This document shows positions 16,201-23,679 of a stretch of 27,088 nt of DNA, piece by piece. Under the pieces are notes generated by a model that saw nothing but the letters and a program-made list of their open reading frames with translations, was not told the origin of the DNA and ran no database searches. The position numbers and the translations under genes are program-made. Within the stretch, counting starts at the first letter, position 1. Every line of letters begins with the position of its first letter. The stretch is taken from assembly GCA_034430275.1 (NCBI GenBank), contig DAOUEW010000389.1, forward strand, positions 1-27,088. The letters are read 5' to 3'. This DNA comes from JAUVXJ01 sp034430275. Lineage in GTDB: Bacteria > Chloroflexota > Anaerolineae > UBA7937 > B3-Chlor.

Positions 16201-18428
16201 ACGGGCAGTTCGAGCTGTGCGGCGGTCTCGGTGGAGACCTGATAGAGGGCTTCGAGTTCGTCTGCCCTTTGCTTCGTCTCCTCGAAGAGTCTGGAGTTCT
16301 CAATAGCGACCGCTGCCTGGTGGGCAAAGAGCTCCAAGAGGTTCTGATCTGTGTTCGCGAAAGGAGGGCTCTGCTTGTCTCGTTCAGCAACCAGGAGACC
16401 CAGCAAGTCATCCCCGTAGAGGATGGGAACGCCTATCACACGAGCGAAACCATGTCCGGAATACCTGTCGGAGCGCCCGGGCCAGGATTCGTAGTCATCC
16501 ACGATCAGCGGCTGACGTGTCTGCAGGATCCTGCCGGCGATTCCTTCACCTTGCTCCAAAACCGCACCGACGAGGTCGTCCGGCATGCCCTCGGAGGCAG
16601 CGCTGACCAGATCCTGACTAGCCGGCCGGTGGAGGTAGATGTCCCCTGATCGTCCTCCCACAAGAGTGACGGCCTGAGCAATGATGGTTCTCAGTAGGCT
16701 GTGGAGTTCCAGGCGACTTGCCAAGTGCAGTGAGGTATTGTAGAGGGCGAGTAGCTCCTGGGACCTCTTTTCTTGTTCCTGGTAGAGTCGTGCGTTCTCG
16801 AGGGCGATGGCGGCCTGGTTCGCGAAAAGTGTGGCTGACTGGATGTCTTCATCGTTGAAGGAACGAGGCGTCCTGCGGTCGATGGTGAGGACGCCCAGCA
16901 ATTCGTCGCCGCGCAGCAAGGGCACGCCGAGGGCCGCGCTTATCTCCGCCTTGTCCACTTGAGGCACTCTTCCCGCCCAGTTGGCATAGTCGTCTATGGC
17001 CAGAGGCTGCCGGGTCGTGCAGACCATGCCTGCTACGCCCTGGCCTGGCGATAGCCTGATGCCAGTGTAGTCCTTGTTGTATCCGTGGCTGTACTTCATC
17101 TCCAGCGACTGGCTCTCCTGATCGAAGAGGTCGATGGCACCCGCCTCAGCATCGAGCAGCTCGCAGGCCTTCTGAACGATGGTCAGCAGTAGTTGCGAGA
17201 GATCGGTCTCGGCGACGACTTCCAGGGACACCTCGTAGAGCGTGGCCAGTTGCCTGATCTTGTGTTCCTTGTCCGCGAAGAGTCGTGCGTTCTCGATAGC
17301 CACCGCAGCGTGATTGGCGAACCACTCCAGCAGCCAAAGATCGCGCTCGTTGAACAACTTGTGGCTCTCACGGTTGGTGAGGTTGAGTACGCCGATGGTC
17401 GCCCCTCCCCACTTCAGGGGGACCGCCTGCACGCTTCCGACGTCGATGCCGTCGTACTTGCGGGAACGGTTATCCCATTTCGAGTAGTCCTCGACGGCGA
17501 GCGGCTCTCCTGTGAGCAGCACCCGTCCCGAAAGACCCTCACCGGGTTGGAGGCGGAGGCCTGTGTAGTCCCGGCCAAGATTGTGGCTGACCACCAACTC
17601 CAACTCATTCTGGTCTGGGTGGTAGAGATACAAGCCGCCCCCCTTCATTCCCGAGAGGGTTGCCGCACGTTCCACGATGAGGCGCAGCAGTTGTGACAGA
17701 TCCAACTGTCTTGTGATGTCGAGCGTCGTCTTGCGGAGAGCCTCCATTTCGAACACTCTGAGCATGGTGTCCTCGTAGAGGCTCGCTCTCTCGATAGCCA
17801 CCGCTGCCTGCTGTGCCATGACCGACACAATCGGGATTTCTTCCTCGGTGAGATCCTCCGACCATACCGTGAGCAGGCCCAGGATGTGCGAGCCGGCGAC
17901 GAGGGGCGCGGAGATGGCCCGATGCGCCTGGACAAGCTGAAGCAGTTCGCTGGCAGCCTCTGCGGAGAGACGTGGCACGATCTCTCCGACACGATCTGCG
18001 AGACGTTGCTCGAAGGTGGTCTTGCCATCTCGGACGATAGCTACGATGGCGGGGGAAACGTCCGCAGGGAAACTGAATCCTGCGATCGACACACCAAGTA
18101 TGGCTTCCGCGGCGTGGAGTGTGTCGGGGCTGACGTTGGTGTGTCGCAAGACGACCTGCGCTTGGTCGTCGTCCAGCAAGCCGAAGAAGCAGTAGAGCCC
18201 TTGGTCTCTCAGTTCATCACCTATGGTCTGCAATACACGGTCAGGGTCGAGGAGGGCCTGGACTTCCGCCGCCGTCCTGCTGAGGGCTAGAACTCGGTCC
18301 TGTGCGCGCCACACATCTCTCGTACCTCCAGGTTGGCTGTGTGCCGGCGGCTGCGGTTGGTCAGAACGATTCTCCGCTGATAGCCGTGCGCTCTTTAGTT
18401 CAGACCCTTCGTCGTGTGGATCCGTCAT
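13266..18428 (-). CDS. Eight-GAF, PAS, HD-GYP protein; predicted c-di-GMP phosphodiesterase (1720 aa)
   Basis: Eight GAF domains lie at about residues 60-215, 235-382, 405-548, 565-714, 735-880, 905-1044, 1065-1211 and 1235-1372. Each ends in a variant of QAAIAIENARLY, which leads as a helix into the next domain. A PAS domain follows (about 1390-1510, ending IIRDVTERKRAQ), then an HD-GYP domain (about 1525-1715) with GHQQRV, His1579-Asp1580 in HDIGK, and HHERMDGSGYP at 1632-1642. All key metal and GYP residues are present, so it should hydrolyse c-di-GMP. There is no membrane segment, so sensing is cytoplasmic. The ATG at 18428 overlaps the stop of the upstream GGDEF gene as ATGA, which implies coupled translation of a cyclase and a phosphodiesterase. 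HD-GYP proteins usually carry one or two sensory domains; eight GAFs is exceptional. Confidence 0.95.
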   Translation of the reverse strand: MTDPHDEGSELKSARLSAENRSDQPQPPAHSQPGGTRDVWRAQDRVLALSRTAAEVQALLDPDRVLQTIGDELRDQGLYCFFGLLDDDQAQVVLRHTNVSPDTLHAAEAILGVSIAGFSFPADVSPAIVAIVRDGKTTFEQRLADRVGEIVPRLSAEAASELLQLVQAHRAISAPLVAGSHILGLLTVWSEDLTEEEIPIVSVMAQQAAVAIERASLYEDTMLRVFEMEALRKTTLDITRQLDLSQLLRLIVERAATLSGMKGGGLYLYHPDQNELELVVSHNLGRDYTGLRLQPGEGLSGRVLLTGEPLAVEDYSKWDNRSRKYDGIDVGSVQAVPLKWGGATIGVLNLTNRESHKLFNERDLWLLEWFANHAAVAIENARLFADKEHKIRQLATLYEVSLEVVAETDLSQLLLTIVQKACELLDAEAGAIDLFDQESQSLEMKYSHGYNKDYTGIRLSPGQGVAGMVCTTRQPLAIDDYANWAGRVPQVDKAEISAALGVPLLRGDELLGVLTIDRRTPRSFNDEDIQSATLFANQAAIALENARLYQEQEKRSQELLALYNTSLHLASRLELHSLLRTIIAQAVTLVGGRSGDIYLHRPASQDLVSAASEGMPDDLVGAVLEQGEGIAGRILQTRQPLIVDDYESWPGRSDRYSGHGFARVIGVPILYGDDLLGLLVAERDKQSPPFANTDQNLLELFAHQAAVAIENSRLFEETKQRADELEALYQVSTETAAQLELPVLLDTIVQRAMDLLEANAGGLYLYDSQRQDLELIAEQGHTRERKGTRLALGEGACGRVAESGEPVLVRDYRSWEGRSPHFEDEPTCNTLAVPIRQGDSLLGAFFVDDNNLDRVFSDRDLRVASLFANQAAIGIQNARLFGQREHTIRQLAALQDVSLEVVAKTDLAEVLPTIVRVAAQLLDAQAGAIDLFDPQSEELVLNAVYGYDEALIGTRHALGEGAVGRVGRSKKPVIVGHYSTWEARSPQWASQPVGSVIGVPLLRGDQLLGALTIDRPVSQPFDDSDVNLATLFANQAAIAIQNARTVAATERRVTELAALREISLQLTHSLDVDTVLDTIVRSSVTLVGASDAHIFLCDEEARSFTFGSGAWSPGLERVLFKDVRENGLTANVAKRGEPVIINKARSHPLFADMVDQDTMMEAIAGFPLKRADKVVGVFNVAFLEPHTFDQDELRVLTLLADQAAIAVENARLYEETERRLKESQTLQEISRLVNSSLEPGQIFQTVVEKLASAFGFDMVSIYTMEQEGLRLGAEIGYDPAYVIDFIPLSRGVIGRVARTGEAELLPDITKDPDFLAAAQGVVSEITAPIKKDDQVLGVLNVESTAVSPLTGSDLGLLSSLAHQVSIAIQNAQLYQAAQRELVERERAEEALRESEERYRSLFKDSRDAVFITSRDGALVDVNESFLSLFCIDREDLVHLNMEDLYAQPNARAKLQAEMEEKGSVRDYEVKLARPDGTLIDALTSSTLWLDADGNILGYRGIIRDVTERKRAQEELQRSYLTLRSTLEGTVNALAALAEARDPYTAGHQQRVANLACAIAGEIGLSETQIQGIHRAGLVHDIGKIHIPAEILSKPTRLTDIELQMIRTHPQTAYDILSTVEFHWPVASVVLQHHERMDGSGYPHGLAKGEIHLEARILAVADVVEAMASDRPYRPAHGIDEALAEIEEQAGTLYDRQVVKACLRLFREKGFDLQSKLGPPS
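14313..18251 (-). repeat. Eight tandem GAF-coding modules with a period near 495 bases
   Basis: A recurring block, seen on the plus strand as variants of GCGTTCTCGATGGCGATGGC, lies near 14318, 14801, 15301, 15796, 16291, 16795, 17289 and 17787. Spacing is 483-504 bases, one GAF domain per unit. Units differ widely in sequence, so this is an old protein-level duplication and not a fresh DNA repeat. Modules 3 and 6 are the closest pair (shared AGAIDLF, GVPLLRGD, LTIDR), and modules 2 and 5 share GGLYLY, GEPL/V and the DYxxWxxRS segment, suggesting duplication of a multi-GAF block. Confidence 0.85.
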
Positions 18429-20338
18429 CCGATTGCCCTCTCTTGGATTGAGGATGGTTTGCCATCGAGCGATGGGACATACCGTTGGTGGTTGTCGCGC
18501 CCCGCCTTCTTGGCGGCGTACATGGCAATGTCGGCATGCCTTACCAAGGTGTCTCTGTCTTCTCCATCTGCTGGGTACACGGCTATGCCGATGCTGGTGG
18601 TGACGTCAAGGGTGTGTCCATCGACGAGAAAAGGTAGCCGCACCTGCTGAATGATGGTCTTGGCCACGGTCTCCACCTCTTCGGGCCGCGCCAGTCCCTC
18701 GACCAGCACCAAGAACTCGTCACCTCCCATGCGACAAATCGTATCACTCTCGCGCAGACGGGTTGCCAGCCGCGCACTGACGGCTAGCAGTAGCTTGTCT
18801 CCCACGCTGTGACCCAGCGTGTCGTTGATCCCTTTGAAGTGATCGAGGTCCAGCAACATAACGGCCAGTCCGAGTCGAGCTCGGCGGGAGCGAGCGATGG
18901 CCAGGTCCAGACGGTCGTTGAACAGCCTTCGGTTGGGCAGGCCGGTGAGCTGATCGTGGTAGGCCAGTTGTCTGATGGTCTCTTCGTCCGCTCTCCGTCG
19001 GGTGACGTCTTGGATGCTACCTTCATTATACAGAATGCGTCCCTCCGCGTCCCTCACGGCGATCACGTTGTCTTCGACCCAGATGGCTCTGCCATCTCGC
19101 CTTCGGAGCTGGAGCTCGTACTGAAAAACCACTCCTTCCCGGTCCAGTATGGCCTGCTGCGCGGAGCGGGCTGCCGGGTCCGCGTAAAGGTCTGTCGCGT
19201 TGATCGCCAGCAGCGACTCACGATCCGGGTAGCCTAGCATCTCCACCAGGGCAGGATTGGCGTCGATGATGTCGCCTTCCAAGGTGGACCTATAGAGCCC
19301 TAGAGGCACGTTGTTGAACAGGCTGCGGTATCGTGCTTCGCTCTGGACCAGCGCTTCCTCGATGAGACGACGCTCGAGCCAGTAGGAGATCGTCTCGGCG
19401 ATGGCATCTATCAGGTCCTGCTCCTCCGGCAGGAGGAAGGGCAAGGGTTCAGAGTAGTAGACTGACAGGCGCCCACTCTCTTGACCGGAGACGAGGACCG
19501 TGGCATGAAGACCGTGGCTCAGGTGCTCTGCATGTTCGCTGGAGCAGAAACGACGGGCGTCCAGCTCCAGGACAGCTACAGCGACGTCGGGGAACTGCAT
19601 TCCCAGAGCAAGATTCTGTACCGCTCGAGTGCAGAATTGCTCGAGGGGCAATCGGTCCTGCGTATCCCGGGTGACCGCGTAGAGACTGGTCAGTTCCCTG
19701 ACGCGCTCACGGAGGGCAACTTCGGCCTTCTCGCGTTCGGAGAGCTCGCGGTGCGCGGCGTCGTAGAGACGCGTGTTCTCCAAGGCAATCGCTATCTGAC
19801 TGGCGAAGGCGGTGAACGCTGGCACATCGGCATCCGTCAGGCCAGTGCCCGCTACAGTGAGCAGACCATGTGGCTCGCCGGACAGGGTCAGGGGAGCGTA
19901 GATTGCCTGCTTCAGCCCCAGCACCTGCGCCAAGCGATGCGCAAGGGGGCGTGCGACCGGAGGCAGGGCCTCCCCTAGATGCTCCGCCGCAGGCTCGGTG
20001 AAGATGGTCTCACCTGCGCTGAGGATGCTCTCAAAAAAGCCGCCAGCTACCACAGGGAAGCGGTAGCCTTGGGCGGACAAGCCGACCGTCTTCTCAGCAG
20101 CTTGCATCAGCGTCGATTCGAAGGTGAGATAGGAAAGGGAGAGGTATGCGCCGTCCTCGGTCAGGGTGAAAATGGTGGCGTGGTGGCCGATTCGCTCCAC
20201 TTCGGCCAACACCCTGCGGTAGACGTCCCTCGGTGTGCGGGCGCGTTGCACAGCCTGGGCAGCCTGGCTGAGGGCCAATAGCAGCCGATACGCTCGAGAG
20301 GCTTCTTCCTCAGGGGCGGCGGCGGTCCGATCAGTCAC
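18425..20338 (-). CDS. GAF-GAF-PAS-GGDEF diguanylate cyclase (637 aa from preferred start)
   Basis: Domains from the GTG at 20338: GAF at about 23-191 (ending SQIAIALENTRLY), a second, weaker GAF-like region at about 216-325, PAS at about 328-448 (NNVPLGLYRS to IQDVTRRRA), and GGDEF at about 453-620. The GGDEF motif (538-542) is intact and RESD at 529-532 is the canonical RxxD inhibitory site five residues upstream. Active c-di-GMP synthesis with product inhibition is expected. The frame stays open to an ATG at 20539, but that would overlap the upstream MEDS gene by 49 bases, has no usable ribosome site, and adds 67 low-complexity residues; GTG 20338 has GAGGGGG about 9 bases upstream. Its stop overlaps the eight-GAF gene start. 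The first GAF resembles the first GAF of that neighbour. Confidence 0.9.
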   Translation of the reverse strand: MTDRTAAAPEEEASRAYRLLLALSQAAQAVQRARTPRDVYRRVLAEVERIGHHATIFTLTEDGAYLSLSYLTFESTLMQAAEKTVGLSAQGYRFPVVAGGFFESILSAGETIFTEPAAEHLGEALPPVARPLAHRLAQVLGLKQAIYAPLTLSGEPHGLLTVAGTGLTDADVPAFTAFASQIAIALENTRLYDAAHRELSEREKAEVALRERVRELTSLYAVTRDTQDRLPLEQFCTRAVQNLALGMQFPDVAVAVLELDARRFCSSEHAEHLSHGLHATVLVSGQESGRLSVYYSEPLPFLLPEEQDLIDAIAETISYWLERRLIEEALVQSEARYRSLFNNVPLGLYRSTLEGDIIDANPALVEMLGYPDRESLLAINATDLYADPAARSAQQAILDREGVVFQYELQLRRRDGRAIWVEDNVIAVRDAEGRILYNEGSIQDVTRRRADEETIRQLAYHDQLTGLPNRRLFNDRLDLAIARSRRARLGLAVMLLDLDHFKGINDTLGHSVGDKLLLAVSARLATRLRESDTICRMGGDEFLVLVEGLARPEEVETVAKTIIQQVRLPFLVDGHTLDVTTSIGIAVYPADGEDRDTLVRHADIAMYAAKKAGRDNHQRYVPSLDGKPSSIQERAIG

Positions 20339-20490
20339 TCCTCGTATCCCCCTCGGTCGCTCCCCACGGTCGGCGTCTTCTTCGAGTGAGGTCGTTTGGA
20401 CAGTGGGTAGCTGTGGCCCAGCGTCGCGTCCTGTGTCGCGTTCGTGACTGTGGGTCCGTGGCGGTTCTTCTTCGCATCTGTCGATGGTCC

Positions 20491-21759
20491 CTAGACATCT
20501 TGGAATCTGTAGCCTCGCTCGGTGAATAGCTTCAAACATGCCTCGACCACGTCAGTGTCGTAGAGGATGCCTTTGTTCCATGAGATGTCCTGAAGTGCCT
20601 TGGCCACACCCAGGCCATCGCGGTAGGATCGGCCGAGGGACATGGCCTCGACGACGTCAGCTACCGCCAGAATCCTAGACTCTAACAGAATGTCATCTCC
20701 GGATAGGCCTTGAGGGTAGCCCGATCCATCAAGTCTCTCGTGATGCTGTAGTACGATCTCAGGTCTCGGTGGAGGGAAGGCCATTTTCACCAGGAGGTCA
20801 GAGCCGAGCTGAGCGTGGGCCCTGACCTTTTCTAGCTCGTCCTCCGATAACCTCCCCGGTTTGGTGAGGATGTCAGTGTGCACGTGGATCTTGCCCAGGT
20901 CGTGGAGCATGCCGGCTTGGCGGAGCGCCGTGGTCCGCTCGCTCGATAGTCGCAGCTCTTCGGCTATGCCGCAGGCTAGCCTGGTGACCCTTCGTTGGTG
21001 GCCAGCACTGAACGGATCACGTGCTTCGATGACATGGGCGATCTCCTGGACGGCCTCCTGCATGGCAGACAGCCGTTCCTCGTTCCTGTGGTGGAGTTCT
21101 AGGTTCTCCAGCAGGCGGTCGACTTCTCGCTCGACGTTGAGTTCGCCAAGGAATCCATCGGGGGAGATGTAGTTGTGATTGTGATAGACACGATGGCCCC
21201 TGGCCACGAGCTGGTGGGTGGTCAGAGCGCCCTTGATGATCTGGGGATCGAACCTGGCTTGGTGGTACTGGCACAGGGCGAGACAAGGGTAGCGGGGGAA
21301 GAAATCGCGATTCAGCTTGGCTTCGTATTCGAGTACCTTCTCCGAACCGGGACGGCCTGGCAGTGCCCACGTCATCTCGTCGGTGATGCGAAGCGCCGTG
21401 TAGCCTTCTGCCATGGCCTTCTCAGCCTCGGCGATGAGGACGGCGATGACACGGTTCGGCTCAAAGGATAGACTGCTGGTGTAGCTCTCGTTCTCATAGA
21501 ACACAAGCTGGCCAGAAGCTCGCAGGGCGGTCACATTCAGTCCCGATTTGAGGAGTCGACTGCGCACATCGTCGGCACGGTGCGCCTCCAAGATGTAGAG
21601 ACACTTTTCCCCACGACGTACCGCCAACTCGAGAAACGGGGCTATCACTTCAGTGGACCACTCTTCCTTGGCTTCCTGGATGAGGCATGCGTGATCATGA
21701 GGCTTCAGCCTTTCAAGGTTCGTGAGAAGTCTGCTTCCTGGCACCGTTGGTCCTTCCAT
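20491..21759 (-). CDS. MEDS-domain HD-GYP protein; predicted c-di-GMP phosphodiesterase (422 aa)
   Basis: Residues about 12-200 match the MEDS (DcmR-type sensory) domain: HDHACLIQEAKEEW at 21-34, PFLELAVRRGEKCLYI, and a LRITDEMTWAL stretch. A short coiled linker leads to HD-GYP at about 235-420, with GHQRRV, His286-Asp287 in HDLGK, HHER at 339-342 and DGSGYP at 344-349, all intact. MEDS domains are predicted sensors of small ligands, originally noted in methanogens and methylotrophs; what this one binds is unknown. No membrane segment. ATG at 21759 lies 22 bases after the stop of the REC-PAS-HD-GYP gene. It has no clear ribosome site, while a GTG five codons later has AAGGA six bases upstream, so that start is a real alternative. 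Confidence 0.9.
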   Translation of the reverse strand: MEGPTVPGSRLLTNLERLKPHDHACLIQEAKEEWSTEVIAPFLELAVRRGEKCLYILEAHRADDVRSRLLKSGLNVTALRASGQLVFYENESYTSSLSFEPNRVIAVLIAEAEKAMAEGYTALRITDEMTWALPGRPGSEKVLEYEAKLNRDFFPRYPCLALCQYHQARFDPQIIKGALTTHQLVARGHRVYHNHNYISPDGFLGELNVEREVDRLLENLELHHRNEERLSAMQEAVQEIAHVIEARDPFSAGHQRRVTRLACGIAEELRLSSERTTALRQAGMLHDLGKIHVHTDILTKPGRLSEDELEKVRAHAQLGSDLLVKMAFPPPRPEIVLQHHERLDGSGYPQGLSGDDILLESRILAVADVVEAMSLGRSYRDGLGVAKALQDISWNKGILYDTDVVEACLKLFTERGYRFQDV

Positions 21760-21781
21760 CGCACGGGTATCGTCGAGGCGC

Positions 21782-23563
21782 TCAGTCGTCCCTCGGTTCG
21801 TCCGTTGCGCTCTTCAGTTCGTATCCATTCTCTGTGAGTAGCTTCACTATCGTATCGACAACGTCAGGGTGATAGAGCACGCCCCTGTGGGCCACGATCT
21901 CCTCCAGGGCTTTCTCCAACGGGTGCGCCGGCCGATACGGGCGATGGGAGACCATGGCTTCGACGACGTCTGCTGCAGCGAGAATTCTGGCCTCCAGACA
22001 GATCTCCTCTCCGGCGAGCGCGCGAGGATACCCTGACCCATTCAATCGCTCGTGGTGCTGAAGCACGATCTCAGCAACAGGCCACGGGAAGTCCACGGTC
22101 TTCAGCACGTCGAAGCCCACCTGTGGGTGGGTCCGGACCATCATCATTTCGATCTCAGAGAGCTGGCTGGGTTTGCTGAGGATCTCGGCGGGAACGTAGA
22201 TCTTGCCGACATCGTGGACCATGCCGGCGATGTGGATCGCGCTCGTTTGATCTGACGGGAGGCCCATCTCCCTGGCGACGGCGGCTGCCAGGTCGGACAC
22301 ACGACGTTGGTGGCCGGCCGTATAGGGGTCTCTCTTCTCGACCGCCGCTGCCAGGGCGTCGACAGTCCCCAACATGGTCTTTCGCACTACCTCGTAGCTC
22401 TCCCGGAGTTCCCTCTCGGCCTGTTTCTGGTCTGTGACATCCACGAAGACGGCCTGGACCGCGGGTTCTCTGCCGTACTCGATACGACTGGCATGGAGTT
22501 CCACCCAACGGACCTCACCGTCCTGGCGAATCGCGCGGAATTGATAGTGGGGAGGGGCAGGTAGCCCCTGCAAACGCTGTGCATAGCGTTGGAAGAAGGT
22601 GTCTTGGTCTTCCGGATGGATCAGGCTGGGGGTCTTCTCGGCAGACAGGGAGAGCAGTTCGTCGACTGTGTATCCCAAGATCTCGGCCACGGCTCTGTTC
22701 GCAAAGACGAGTCGAGGAGGGATGCCTTGGGCAACCACCATACCCTGGAGTGACTGCTCGAGGAGGACCCGGTACTTCTGTTCCGATTCTAGTAACTCGG
22801 ACTCGGCTCGTTTGCGGTCTGTGACGTCTTCCAGGATCACCGAGAGGCCGGCGATGCGCCCGGCTTCTCTGACCGCAGAATGGTGGGCGATGAAGGTTAT
22901 CTGCCTTCCTTCCTTGTTCACCATGGTCCACTCGTGTTGATCGAGGTCTCCTCCGGTGATGATGCTCTTGAAGCCACGCAGCACAGCAGGCACATCAAGG
23001 CGAAGGCCAGGAAGCAGTTCCACTAAGTTCTTGCCGATGAGGTCTTGCCGTTCGAACCCCGACAATTCGAGCGCTTTGGGGTTGACTTCCTGTATAGTGC
23101 CTTTCAAATCTATCAGCGCGATTCCTTCGCTGGCGCCTTCCACGACCAGACGATACTTCTCCTCTGATTCTCGCAGGGCCTTCTCCGCACCAGCTTTCTC
23201 GCATGCCCGGCGGATGGTGAGGAGGAACTGCCGGAGGTTGTAAGGCTTCTGCACGTAGCTGTAGGCGCCGACATTTACGGCCTCTATCGCGGACTCCTGC
23301 GAGGCGTATCCGGTCAGGAGTATACATTCGGTGCCAGGCGAGGCGTCTCGGATCTGCCGCACCACTTCCAGGCCAGAGGCGTTCTCGAGCTTGAGGTCTA
23401 TGATGGCTACGCTGGGCGTCTCCTTCTCGGCAATGTGGACAGCGGTTTGCGGTGTAGCCACTGCCGTCGTGTCATAGCCGCTCTCCTCTAGCACGTCGGC
23501 GAACGTCTTCCTGAACTGGGGATCGTCATCAACTATCAGTACCTTGGGGGACTCATCTGACAT
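21782..23563 (-). CDS. REC-PAS-PAS-HD-GYP response regulator; predicted c-di-GMP phosphodiesterase (593 aa)
   Basis: A receiver domain (about 7-120) has all phosphorylation residues: Asp12-14, phospho-acceptor Asp56, Thr84 and Lys106 in QKPY. Two PAS domains follow at about 135-255 (ending ILEDVTDRKRAE) and 262-385 (ending FVDVTDQKQAE). HD-GYP covers about 400-585 with GHQRRV, His450-Asp451 in HDVGK and HHERLNGSGYP at 503-513; Asn replaces the more usual Asp before GSGYP. The output should be phosphodiesterase activity controlled by a partner kinase. The most obvious local kinase is broken (25460-25944), so phosphate may come from elsewhere. ATG at 23563 follows AGGAAGAATAGCAG. The 116-base gap upstream holds a weak -10 (TAGAAT) without a good -35. 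Confidence 0.94.
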   Translation of the reverse strand: MSDESPKVLIVDDDPQFRKTFADVLEESGYDTTAVATPQTAVHIAEKETPSVAIIDLKLENASGLEVVRQIRDASPGTECILLTGYASQESAIEAVNVGAYSYVQKPYNLRQFLLTIRRACEKAGAEKALRESEEKYRLVVEGASEGIALIDLKGTIQEVNPKALELSGFERQDLIGKNLVELLPGLRLDVPAVLRGFKSIITGGDLDQHEWTMVNKEGRQITFIAHHSAVREAGRIAGLSVILEDVTDRKRAESELLESEQKYRVLLEQSLQGMVVAQGIPPRLVFANRAVAEILGYTVDELLSLSAEKTPSLIHPEDQDTFFQRYAQRLQGLPAPPHYQFRAIRQDGEVRWVELHASRIEYGREPAVQAVFVDVTDQKQAERELRESYEVVRKTMLGTVDALAAAVEKRDPYTAGHQRRVSDLAAAVAREMGLPSDQTSAIHIAGMVHDVGKIYVPAEILSKPSQLSEIEMMMVRTHPQVGFDVLKTVDFPWPVAEIVLQHHERLNGSGYPRALAGEEICLEARILAAADVVEAMVSHRPYRPAHPLEKALEEIVAHRGVLYHPDVVDTIVKLLTENGYELKSATDEPRDD

Positions 23564-23679
23564 CTGCTATTCTTCCTATTCTATCGGTCCCTCTCTCGCC
23601 AAGTCTGGGGCAATCTCAGCGGCAGAGGGACAGCGTTCTGGGCGCACCGGCGCTGGCGTATGAACTTGCCGTTCCTGGG

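Noticed and set aside
14313..18251. Periodic DNA in the GAF region as a CRISPR-like or satellite repeat
   Set aside because: Period is near 495 bases, units diverge strongly, and all lie in one open frame encoding GAF domains.
20339..20539. N-terminal extension of the GAF-GAF-PAS-GGDEF protein from an ATG at 20539
   Set aside because: It overlaps the end of the MEDS-HD-GYP gene, has no spaced ribosome site and encodes low-complexity Arg/Glu/Pro-rich sequence.
23587..23631. GTCCCTCT/AGAGGGAC inverted repeat upstream of the REC-PAS-PAS-HD-GYP gene
   Set aside because: Eight-base stem with a 29-base loop and no U-run; chance is likely in this GC-rich sequence.
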